Shown here piece after piece: positions 1-5,617 of a stretch of 64,000 bases of DNA. The notes under the pieces were generated by a model, which saw only the letters and a program-made list of their open reading frames with translations, was not told the DNA's origin and searched no databases. Origin of the DNA: a virus. The translations under genes were made by a program, and so were the position numbers. The stretch is taken from positions 1-64,000 of the IMG/VR virus record IMGVR_UViG_3300046781_000054, one strand, 5' to 3'. Numbering within the stretch: position 1 is the first letter of the stretch; the number at the start of each line of letters is the position of its first letter.

Positions 1-61
1 GGAATGCCGCGGCGGCCTGGAGCTGACGGTGTCGGCGGCGGGCGAGGAAGCGGGCGAGCAT
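1..61 (-). CDS. Partial small basic protein, runs off left edge
   Basis: The ATG is read on the minus strand at 61-59, with AAAGGA eight bases upstream, and the frame stays open to the window edge. The 20 visible residues begin MLARFLARRR and are Arg-rich. It is the last gene visible of the leftward operon that starts near 3357. I do not recognise it, and too little is visible to assign a family. Confidence 0.5.
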   Translation of the reverse strand, partial: MLARFLARRRHRQLQAAAAF

Positions 62-82
62 CGGCTGGGTCCTTTCTGGTGG

Positions 83-226
83 TCAGGCGGCGAGCTGGTG
101 GATGGCGGCGAGGTTCTGCTGGGCTTCGATCTCGGCGGGGCTCCAGTCCTCGGCGCCGTGTTCGGCGCGGTACTGGGGGCCGGTGGTCGGCTCGTCGGTG
201 GCGGGGGTCGGGGTGTCGGTGTCCAT
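83..226 (-). CDS. Small hypothetical protein, 47 aa
   Basis: A 47-residue acidic protein (MDTDTPTPATDE at the start), without cysteines or a membrane segment. The start is fixed by AAAGGAG nine bases upstream; a longer in-frame reading upstream would run through the hairpin module at 261-335 and has no ribosome binding site. The sequence has a Thr/Pro-rich head and a helical tail (SPAEIEAQQNLAAIHQLAA). No family recognised. Its TGA lies 22 bases before the start of the next gene, so the two are probably co-transcribed. Confidence 0.6.
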   Translation of the reverse strand: MDTDTPTPATDEPTTGPQYRAEHGAEDWSPAEIEAQQNLAAIHQLAA

Positions 227-260
227 GGGGCCTGCTCCTTTGAAGGCGGGGTGGTCGGTT

Positions 261-335
261 CTGGTGGGGAGCCGCACCCGTGGGGGTGGCGGATGCGGCT
301 TCCGACCAGCCGGGACCCGCGGGTGCGGGGCCCGG
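261..335 (-). repeat. Intergenic two-hairpin module, copy 1
   Basis: Read on the minus strand, an 11-bp GC hairpin (335-310, one mismatch) is followed by a roughly 19-bp imperfect hairpin (309-261) with CCACCCCC in its loop. It fills the gap between the genes at 343-495 and 83-226. Copies with the same order of elements lie at 535-616 and 1781-1861. It may be an attenuator or terminator; the conserved loop suggests more than simple termination. Confidence 0.7.
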
Positions 336-342
336 AAGGGGG

Positions 343-495
343 TCAGCGGCCGCTGTTCTTTGTGTTCTTGCGGCACTGGTGCCGGTCGGCGACCTGCTGA
401 ACGTTTCGGCCTTCGGCGATAATGCGGTGGCCGCAGGTGCGGCATGTCATGGAGACGGGGCCGTTGCCTGCCTGGAACCAGTCGAAGATGGCCAT
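343..495 (-). CDS. Small zinc-ribbon-like protein, 50 aa
   Basis: A 50-residue protein starting MAIFDWFQAG, with AAAGGA seven bases before the ATG. It holds CRTCGH near residue 18 and a third cysteine at 41, so it could form a minimal one-metal knuckle; the tail is basic (CRKNTKNSGR). It is flanked on both sides by the two-hairpin modules at 261-335 and 535-616. No specific family can be named. It resembles the many small Cys-pair proteins elsewhere in this window, which may act as DNA, RNA or host-protein binding adaptors. Confidence 0.65.
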   Translation of the reverse strand: MAIFDWFQAGNGPVSMTCRTCGHRIIAEGRNVQQVADRHQCRKNTKNSGR

Positions 496-534
496 GTCGG
501 TCCTTTCGGTGGGTGGTGGTCTGGTGGTGCTGGG

Positions 535-616
535 GGCGGTCTCAACGTGGGGGTGGTCGTTGAGACCGCCTCCGGCATCACCGGGCCGGGTTGGGGCCCG
601 CAGTGCGCGGGCCCCG
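535..616 (-). repeat. Intergenic two-hairpin module, copy 3
   Basis: On the minus strand a GC hairpin (616-594, 8-bp arms) is followed by a perfect 13-bp stem (570-535) whose ten-base loop is ACCACCCCCA. The stem sequence is unrelated to those of the copies at 261 and 1781, but the loop is the same. It lies between the stop at 625 and the start at 495. Confidence 0.75.
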
Positions 617-624
617 CGGGGCGG

Positions 625-1419
625 TCAGGCGGTGGGCTGGCCGGTGAGGCGGCCGATCTTCGCGACGTGCGCTTCCTGCTCCGCGATCAGGCGGGCGGTC
701 TGGGCCTGGAGGCAGCGGTCCCAGTCGCGCCACTCGCCCCGGTAGTCGGCGGTGTAGTCGTCGTGGCCGTGGATCTCCCAGTCGGTGGCCTCCGGGTGGC
801 CGGCCAGCCGCAGTGCCTCGTCGTGGCCGTAGCCCTCTTCGTGCATGTGGTCCCAGTGGATCTGGGCGATCTCCTGGGCCTTCTCGTCGAAGGCTGCGGC
901 GGCGGCCTTCAGCTCGGTGTGGGTGTCGATCAGCCGGGAGACGGCGGTGGCCCACTCCTTGGCGGCCTCCGGGTCGCGCAGGTAGGCGTACGCGGCGTCG
1001 GTGGCGGTCTTTGCCTGCCCCCAGCGCTTCCACGCGGTGGCGGCCTTCCCGTCGACCAGGACCTTCTTCAGCGCGGCCAGGTGCTTGGCGTTGCGCCACT
1101 CGGTGCGGGCCTCGGCGTAGACCTGCTCAAGGAAGTAGCGGGCCTTCTCACGGAGCTCGTACTCCTCCTCGGTGCCCACCTGGCGGCCGTCGCGCTCGTC
1201 CTCGTGGCGCCAGCGCAGCTTCGGGTCGTTCTTCCAGCGGTCGTACGGCTCCTCGGGCTCCGCCTCCGCGCCGGTGTACGGCTTGAAGGTGTAGCGGTTG
1301 CCCCAGCCGGACGGGTTGGGCTCGACGTTCTGCAGGTTCGCGGGCAGGTAGGGGGCGAGGCGGGCGTTGAAGATTTCCTTGAACTCGTCGGCGGTAACGC
1401 TGAAGGTCGTTCCGAGCAT
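625..1419 (-). CDS. Hypothetical phage protein, 264 aa
   Basis: A soluble, charged protein rich in Trp, Tyr and Glu, with long predicted helices in the middle (residues about 85-185) and a C-terminal half containing HMHEEGYGHDEALRLAGHP and EWRDWDRCLQAQT. There is no signal peptide or membrane span. AAAGGA lies 12 bases upstream of the ATG at 1419. I do not recognise the family. It is the largest gene of the left operon and sits directly downstream of a gene fragment duplicated from the neighbour at 2008-2412. Confidence 0.8.
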   Translation of the reverse strand: MLGTTFSVTADEFKEIFNARLAPYLPANLQNVEPNPSGWGNRYTFKPYTGAEAEPEEPYDRWKNDPKLRWRHEDERDGRQVGTEEEYELREKARYFLEQVYAEARTEWRNAKHLAALKKVLVDGKAATAWKRWGQAKTATDAAYAYLRDPEAAKEWATAVSRLIDTHTELKAAAAAFDEKAQEIAQIHWDHMHEEGYGHDEALRLAGHPEATDWEIHGHDDYTADYRGEWRDWDRCLQAQTARLIAEQEAHVAKIGRLTGQPTA

Positions 1420-1440
1420 GGCGGAGGTTCCTTTCGGGGT

Positions 1441-1560
1441 TCAGTCGTTGGTGATGGCGGCTGCGGCGTTGGCGGCGTGCTGGTGGAGTTGGTGGTCATC
1501 GGCGAGGTGGTGGACGAGGCGTTCACCGCACAGGCGGGCCTCTTTCGCCTGGTCGGGGTC
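1441..1560 (-). pseudogene. Duplicated C-terminal fragment of the gene at 2008-2412
   Basis: The minus-strand reading DPDQAKEARLCGERLVHHLA and onward to the TGA at 1443-1441 matches about 39 C-terminal residues of the protein at 2008-2412, roughly 80 percent by eye. The frame has no ATG, GTG or TTG between an upstream in-frame stop and the conserved block, so it cannot start by itself. It is either a remnant of a tandem duplication or is reached by a +1 shift from the gene at 1559-1744, which ends CTC TGA C just here. Confidence 0.6.
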
Positions 1561-1744
1561 AGAGCCGGATGTCGGTGATCGTCAGGGTGTCGTCCGCCTT
1601 GGCGTGGGCGCCGCAGGAACTGCACTTGAAGGTCGTTCCGCTGCCGGTGGTGGTCTCGTTGGTGCTGGTGCCGCAGCACTCGGGGGTCTCGTCGGGGCTG
1701 AGTTCGTCGCCTTCGGTGAGGTCGGCGAGGTCGATCTGGTTCAT
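1559..1744 (-). CDS. Small acidic zinc-ribbon protein, 61 aa
   Basis: The start MNQIDLADLT has CGGAGAAG upstream. Two Cys pairs (CC at 23-24 and CSSC at 41-44), spaced about 17 residues apart, suggest one zinc ribbon, followed by a short hydrophilic tail ending ITDIRL. The stop context is CTC TGA C, and the frame entered by skipping one base encodes the duplicated fragment at 1441-1560. The two-hairpin module at 1781-1861 precedes it. Role unknown. Confidence 0.7.
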   Translation of the reverse strand: MNQIDLADLTEGDELSPDETPECCGTSTNETTTGSGTTFKCSSCGAHAKADDTLTITDIRL

Positions 1745-1780
1745 GTGCTTCTCCGTTCGGTTCGGTTGGGCTCGGGGTTT

Positions 1781-1861
1781 CTGGTGGGGAGTCGTCCACC
1801 GGAGGGGGTGGTCCGGTGGACGGCTTCCGACCAGCCGGGACCCGCGGGGTGCGGGGCCCGG
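1781..1861 (-). repeat. Intergenic two-hairpin module, copy 2
   Basis: On the minus strand an 11-bp GC hairpin (1861-1835) is followed by a 22-bp stem (1834-1781) with only three imperfect positions and the loop ACCACCCCCT. The base of the stem (CTGGTCGGAAGCC) is shared with the copy at 261; the upper stem differs but still pairs, that is, it covaries. Confidence 0.75.
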
Positions 1862-1869
1862 GCCGGGGG

Positions 1870-1995
1870 TCAGGTGGTGCGGGGCTTCGGCTCGGTCGTG
1901 GTGTCACGGGGGTTGAACTTGATCCGGGAGGCGGGCTTGGAGACCGGTGCGGGTTTCTTGGCGGCGGTGCCGGTGATCCGGGACTTTCGGGTCAA
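1870..1995 (-). CDS. Small basic protein, TTG start, 41 aa
   Basis: GAGAGGA overlaps the stop of the upstream gene and sits seven bases before a TTG codon; no ATG or GTG is available. The 41 residues are rich in Lys, Arg, Pro and Thr (LTRKSRITGTAAKKPAPVSK at the start), so the protein is probably disordered and nucleic-acid binding. The frame ends in TGA just before the hairpin module at 1781-1861. No homologue recognised. Confidence 0.5.
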   Translation of the reverse strand: MTRKSRITGTAAKKPAPVSKPASRIKFNPRDTTTEPKPRTT

Positions 1996-2007
1996 GACGG
2001 GGTCCTC

Positions 2008-2412
2008 TCAGGGCTGGTGGTCGATGGCTGCTGCGGCGTTGGCGGCGTGCTGGTGCAGGTCGTGGTCGTCGGCGAGGTGGTGGACGAGGTGTTCGCCGTG
2101 GAGGCGGGCCTTCTTCGCCCGGTCGGGGTCGATGTGGGTGAGGGCGGGGTTGGTGTCGGGGTTCGTGATGAGTGCGGTGAGGTGGCCGACGACGGTCAGG
2201 ACATCGGCACCCGCCGACCCGGCGAGGACCGCGGCGAGAGTCTGGGAGGCGTCGGCGGTGTAGCGGCCGGTGAGGACGGCTTCGGCGATGGTGCGGAGCG
2301 CGGCCCGCAGGTCAGCGAAACCGGGGAGCCAGTCGAAGCCGTTGAGGTCGTCAAGGGTGTCGCCGAGCTCGGTGTCTTCGACCGCCGCGGGCGCGGTGTG
2401 GTGCGGGTTCAC
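2008..2412 (-). CDS. Hypothetical protein with His-rich C-terminus, 134 aa
   Basis: An acidic alpha-helical protein. The C-terminal 40 residues carry HGEHLVHHLADDHDLHQH and are His/Ala rich; this block is partly duplicated at 1441-1560. The start overlaps the stop of the gene upstream (ATGA, 2412-2409), which indicates translational coupling. The histidines could bind a metal, but their spacing matches no motif I know. Function unknown. Confidence 0.75.
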   Translation of the reverse strand: MNPHHTAPAAVEDTELGDTLDDLNGFDWLPGFADLRAALRTIAEAVLTGRYTADASQTLAAVLAGSAGADVLTVVGHLTALITNPDTNPALTHIDPDRAKKARLHGEHLVHHLADDHDLHQHAANAAAAIDHQP

Positions 2413-2714
2413 TGCTGCTCCCCGTTCACCAGCGCTTCGGCCTCAGCGATCACGCTGTTGATCGCGTCCGGGTCGGCATCGGGGAGGCCACCGGTGCGGG
2501 GGTCCCACAGGCGGAGCATGTTCCCAGCGGAGGCGATCGCCTCAACGAGGACACTGATCTCACGCGGGGAGACCTGCAGTTCACCAACGGGAGTGCCGGT
2601 GGGGCCGTACAGCTTGATGGTTCCTGCGTTGTCGGTGTCCTCGGACAGGGAGTAGAGGGCTTCGAGGATCGCCATCATGCGGAGGTCATCGTCGGAGAAT
2701 TCGACGTCGCTCAT
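2409..2714 (-). CDS. Hypothetical acidic protein, 101 aa
   Basis: Starts MSDVEFSDDD and has no Cys or membrane segment. The middle (LYGPTGTPVGELQVSPREIS) looks like a beta hairpin between two helical regions. It overlaps both neighbours by four bases (ATGA junctions), so the four genes 3357 to 2008 are probably translated as a coupled set. No family recognised. Confidence 0.75.
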   Translation of the reverse strand: MSDVEFSDDDLRMMAILEALYSLSEDTDNAGTIKLYGPTGTPVGELQVSPREISVLVEAIASAGNMLRLWDPRTGGLPDADPDAINSVIAEAEALVNGEQQ

Positions 2715-3022
2715 GACTGGCCTCCCCCGGTGATGACGGAGAAGCGGGCCTTGGATGCGACGTGGGAGGCCGCGGCGCGCGCGTCGGCCAGAGCGTTCGA
2801 GACGCCGGCATCCACGCTGTCCTGCGGCTGTGCTTCCAGGAGGGCGACGAGTCGGGTGATGCCCGCCCAGGTGAGCGAACCGTGGAACGCCTCCGTGCCG
2901 TCCGGGGTGGCGAGGGTGACGGTGAGGTAGGGGGCGGCGTTGGGGAGCGGGTTGAGGTCGCTCATGGCGCGGCCGAGGGCGATAGCGGCCTGGAGACTGC
3001 TCGTGATGCGCTGCTCAGCCAT
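2711..3022 (-). CDS. Hypothetical protein, 103 aa
   Basis: The N-terminal third is helical, followed by a beta-rich stretch (PYLTVTLATPDGTEAFHGSL) and an Ala-rich helix. TAATG joins it to the gene upstream and ATGA to the gene downstream. The alternation of helix and TVTLATPDG-type strands resembles its neighbour at 2409-2714 (IKLYGPTGTPVG), so the pair may be distant paralogues; this is an impression from pattern only. Confidence 0.75.
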   Translation of the reverse strand: MAEQRITSSLQAAIALGRAMSDLNPLPNAAPYLTVTLATPDGTEAFHGSLTWAGITRLVALLEAQPQDSVDAGVSNALADARAAASHVASKARFSVITGGGQS

Positions 3023-3357
3023 TAGATCGTCACCGCCTTCAGGACGCGGTCGGAGCCGGTCCAGACGGCGCAGGTGTGGCGGCGCTCGCCGGTGAAGATG
3101 TCGAGGATCTCGACCGCGAACTGGGCCGCGCGCCGCTTCAGGATGCGGCGGGCCTCGGACGGGTCGTGGATGACGGTGAGGACGCGGTAGGTGCCGGCTG
3201 CGTTGTCGTAGACGGTGCCCGGGGCCCGCGGGCCGAGGTCGGCGGCGACCGAACGGCGCAGCGCCTCATCGGCCTGGGTCGTGGCATTCGCGCCAACCGG
3301 GTGGACGTTGTCCATCGGTCGCGGTGCCGCGGAGACGGCTGTCGTGAGATCCTTCAT
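3022..3357 (-). CDS. Hypothetical protein, first gene of the left operon, 111 aa
   Basis: The start MKDLTTAVSAAPRPMD is chosen because AGGAGG lies nine bases upstream; an upstream in-frame reading would cross the divergent promoter. Residues 50-110 form an alpha/beta segment (YRVLTVIHDPSEARRILKRR) and a short hydrophilic tail with one Cys. The gene is directly downstream of the promoter and operator shared with the GntR gene, so it heads the operon GntR probably represses. Function unknown. Confidence 0.75.
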   Translation of the reverse strand: MKDLTTAVSAAPRPMDNVHPVGANATTQADEALRRSVAADLGPRAPGTVYDNAAGTYRVLTVIHDPSEARRILKRRAAQFAVEILDIFTGERRHTCAVWTGSDRVLKAVTI

Positions 3358-3471
3358 TCGGATCGACCTCCTGATGTAGCAGGTAGGGCCTGGTCCGTAC
3401 ACGCGGCTCCCGGTGGTGATGCACCGGGGGCCGTTCTGCGTGCTAAGACCGTCGTGATTGACTAGACCCAC

Positions 3472-3500
3472 CATATCTCTGGGCTAGCCCACCTTGTCAA
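3472..3500 (-). promoter_or_regulatory. Leftward promoter of the 3357-1 operon
   Basis: On the minus strand a consensus TTGACA (3500-3495) is followed by a 17-bp spacer and GATATG (3477-3472). The operator inverted repeat overlaps both elements. It faces the GntR gene, whose own -35 may be TTGTCA at 3495 with TTCAAT 18 bases on. Confidence 0.65.
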
Positions 3501-3515
3501 TAAGCTAGCCCAGAG
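3477..3515. promoter_or_regulatory. Inverted-repeat operator between GntR gene and left operon
   Basis: Perfect 12-bp arms CTCTGGGCTAGC (3477-3488) and GCTAGCCCAGAG (3504-3515) are separated by 15 bases. A third related half site, GACTAGACCCACC, lies at 3460-3472. This is the usual place for autoregulation by a GntR/HutC repressor; binding by the protein at 3548 is an inference. Confidence 0.7.
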
Positions 3516-3547
3516 TGTTCAATGGACTTACACGACAGGAGGCATGA

Positions 3548-4351
3548 ATGCCGATCCCAAACGGCCCGACGACCTACCGGGAGCTCGCTGAGCTGCTGAG
3601 AGGTCAGATCGAGGGGGGTGAATACCCGCCTGGGGCACCCCTACCGTCCATTCCGGAACTGATGGATCAGTGGAAGCTCGCGCGACAGACCGTGCGGTCC
3701 GCCATCAATCAGCTCGCATCGGAAGGGCTTGTCAGAACGGCTCCCCGCAGGGGGACCGTCGTCCAGGCCCGTACGGAGCGACGCCGCATCGCACGCAGCC
3801 AGGTAGTCACCAGGAGCAGTGCGGGCATGTACGTCTTCCCGGCCGCCGGATACCCGGACGAGGTGTGGCAGACCCACGGGACGCCGCACCGCTCGCAAGA
3901 GCCGGCGCCTGACCTTGTGGCCGAGATCTTCGGTGTCGAGGCGGGCAGCCCGGTTCTGCGTCGTCGTCGGGTGATGTCGCCCGAGGAAGAGCCGCCGTTC
4001 CAGATCGTCGATACCTGGCTGAGCCCTCAGGCGGTCGAGGACGCCCCTCGCATCGCGGAGAAGAGCACGGGTCCCGGTGGGTACCTTGACCGTCTGGAAG
4101 AGGCCGGCCATGGGCCGATCTCGTGGACGGAGACCACCAGGACGCGCATGCCTTCTGAGGAGGAGGCCCGGCTCCTGGAGATCTCCACGGCGCTGCCGGT
4201 GATGGAGTTGTCCCTGGTGGGGACGTCTGGTCGCACTGGAGACGCACTTGAGGTGACGATGCGCGTTATCCCGGGTGACCGTGTGGAGCTCGTGGCGGCC
4301 CTGGTGCGTGATGAGTCTGCGGCTTGGCCGCGAGGGGAGGGGGTGCGGTAG
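3548..4351 (+). CDS. GntR/HutC-family transcriptional repressor
   Basis: 267 residues. The N-terminal winged helix (about 8-75: TYRELAELLRGQIEGGEYPP then LARQTVRSAINQLASEGLV) is a typical GntR domain, followed by a UTRA-like ligand domain (about 85-255). AGGAGG lies five bases before the ATG. Streptomyces integrative elements and plasmids use relatives of this type (KorSA, TraR) to control transfer and maintenance genes. The inverted repeat just upstream suggests it represses itself and the left operon. The ligand is unknown. Confidence 0.9.
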   Translation: MPIPNGPTTYRELAELLRGQIEGGEYPPGAPLPSIPELMDQWKLARQTVRSAINQLASEGLVRTAPRRGTVVQARTERRRIARSQVVTRSSAGMYVFPAAGYPDEVWQTHGTPHRSQEPAPDLVAEIFGVEAGSPVLRRRRVMSPEEEPPFQIVDTWLSPQAVEDAPRIAEKSTGPGGYLDRLEEAGHGPISWTETTRTRMPSEEEARLLEISTALPVMELSLVGTSGRTGDALEVTMRVIPGDRVELVAALVRDESAAWPRGEGVR

Positions 4352-4466
4352 CAGATAGGTGACGGCCGACCGGTGGTTCAGACCGGCCGACCGTCGATGG
4401 TCGCCACCCTGCGAAAGAAGGCGACCTTGTGAGCCACCCAGCGATGAGTAGTCACGAAGAGGAGCC

Positions 4467-4487
4467 TACTAGTGAGCCCCACTAGTA
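4467..4487. promoter_or_regulatory. Inverted repeat before the gene at 4522
   Basis: TACTAGT, seven spacer bases, then ACTAGTA: a perfect 7-bp inverted repeat 35 bases before the start at 4522. The CTAG core is shared with the GntR operator at 3477-3515, so the same repressor might bind here. The rest of the gap 4352-4521 holds only a short GGTCGCC/GGCGACC hairpin near 4399-4426. Confidence 0.4.
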
Positions 4488-4521
4488 CCTACTCGGGCGT
4501 CCCAACGATCAGGGGCATCCG

Positions 4522-4803
4522 ATGAAGAAAGACCGAGACCTTCCGCCTGCTGTCACATTCCAGAGCGGCGCAGACCTGCTCATGCAGTTGAAGATCGTCG
4601 ACAGCATCACACACCAGGGCATCCGCTACATCGCGGACCACCACTCCGCCTGGCCGTTCGGGCCGGGCCGCAGCCACGCCTACTGGACGATCGCCAACGC
4701 CACCGTCATGGCGACAGAACCGTTCCTCACGTTCTTCCGCGAGCACCCAGCCGCAGGCCGCAGAACCGGCAAGCAGCGCTCTACCGAGGACAGACAGCAG
4801 TAA
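4522..4803 (+). CDS. Hypothetical protein, 93 aa
   Basis: Starts MKKDRDLPPAVTFQSG, with AGGGGC before the ATG. It contains HQGIRYIADHHSAWPFGPG and a helical C-terminal half. No Cys pairs, no signal peptide. It is the first gene of the run 4522-7086 and joins the next gene through TAATG. Position between a GntR repressor and a replication initiator is typical of small control genes in Streptomyces elements, but no function can be read from the sequence. Confidence 0.7.
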   Translation: MKKDRDLPPAVTFQSGADLLMQLKIVDSITHQGIRYIADHHSAWPFGPGRSHAYWTIANATVMATEPFLTFFREHPAAGRRTGKQRSTEDRQQ

Positions 4804-4964
4804 TGGTCACCGGGCATGAGATCGCAGCTCTCATCACCCCCGGAAACGCGGAACGGCCGGCATACGGGGCGCAGCACCCCTGCCGACCGGTCCAAGCACA
4901 ACCAGCGGATTGCAGGCCGCTGGCCATCGAACAACAGATGCTTCGTAAGGCAGGTCGTTCATGA
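4803..4964 (+). CDS. Small coupled ORF, 53 aa
   Basis: The ATG overlaps the upstream TAA (TAATG at 4801-4805), and the TGA overlaps the next start (ATGA at 4961-4964), so translation would be coupled at both ends. It starts MVTGHEIAALITPGN; its two Cys are far apart. The perfect fit into the gap, with no other explanation for these 160 bases, is the main evidence that it is real. Function unknown. Confidence 0.6.
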   Translation: MVTGHEIAALITPGNAERPAYGAQHPCRPVQAQPADCRPLAIEQQMLRKAGRS

Positions 4965-5617
4965 CCACAGTAGCGCCTCAACAAAAGTCGACAAGAGGCA
5001 CCCACCGGTTGCCGCTCCGAGCATCGCGCCAGGACGGCCCTCGGGATTGGTTTCGCGCGCTGGCCCGTGACGGTTCCGTAGACCCGACGGACAAGGCGGT
5101 GTACGCGGCCATCGCGTCCTTCGTCGACCCCAAGACTGGGATGTCGCCGTCCGTCACTGCCGATGTCGGCAGCACTGTGCTGCCGGAGAACATCCCCACG
5201 CGCAAGCGGCTTGCTTCGTGCATCGGGAAGTCCATCTTCACGGTAGACCGCTCCATTAAGCGCCTAGAGCAGCGTGGCCTCATCCTGGTCCACCGGCACA
5301 CGCACCCCGAGAACACGAAAGCGCACGCCCCCTCCCAATACGAACTGCTGCCGTACCGGCCACAGCCGACCCCGATCCCGAAGCAGACCGCCACAGTCGC
5401 CCGGAAGCGCCTCCCCATCAGCGCGACCAAGCGAACGCGCATCATGGCCCGAGACGGTCACAGGTGCCAGAAGTGCGGCGCCACCGAAGACCTGACCATC
5501 GACCACATCCAGCACTGGTCTCGCGGCGGTACGAACGCCGACGACAACCTCCGAGTCCTCTGCCGCTCCTGTAACAGCCAACGCAGCGACGGCTCTCTTG
5601 AAGGGCTCGACTCGTGA
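4961..5617 (+). CDS. Winged-helix protein fused to an HNH endonuclease
   Basis: 218 residues. Residues about 35-115 look like a winged helix of replication-initiator type (DPTDKAVYAAIASFVDPKTG, then SIFTVDRSIKRLEQRGLILV). Residues about 158-205 form an HNH nuclease: CQKCGA, TIDHIQHWSRGGTN, NLRVLCRSCN, with Cys pairs for a structural zinc and DH as catalytic pair. It overlaps the next gene by four bases and is probably coupled to the replication initiator at 5614. The DNA-binding domain may direct nicking or cutting to a specific site, for example the nearby origin; that is inference. Confidence 0.85.
   Translation: MTTVAPQQKSTRGTHRLPLRASRQDGPRDWFRALARDGSVDPTDKAVYAAIASFVDPKTGMSPSVTADVGSTVLPENIPTRKRLASCIGKSIFTVDRSIKRLEQRGLILVHRHTHPENTKAHAPSQYELLPYRPQPTPIPKQTATVARKRLPISATKRTRIMARDGHRCQKCGATEDLTIDHIQHWSRGGTNADDNLRVLCRSCNSQRSDGSLEGLDS

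Noticed and set aside
280-1578. Long rightward open frame (432 codons) opposite the left operon
   Set aside because: It is antisense to genes with ribosome sites and shows Gly/Val-rich composition typical of an antisense frame in GC-rich DNA.
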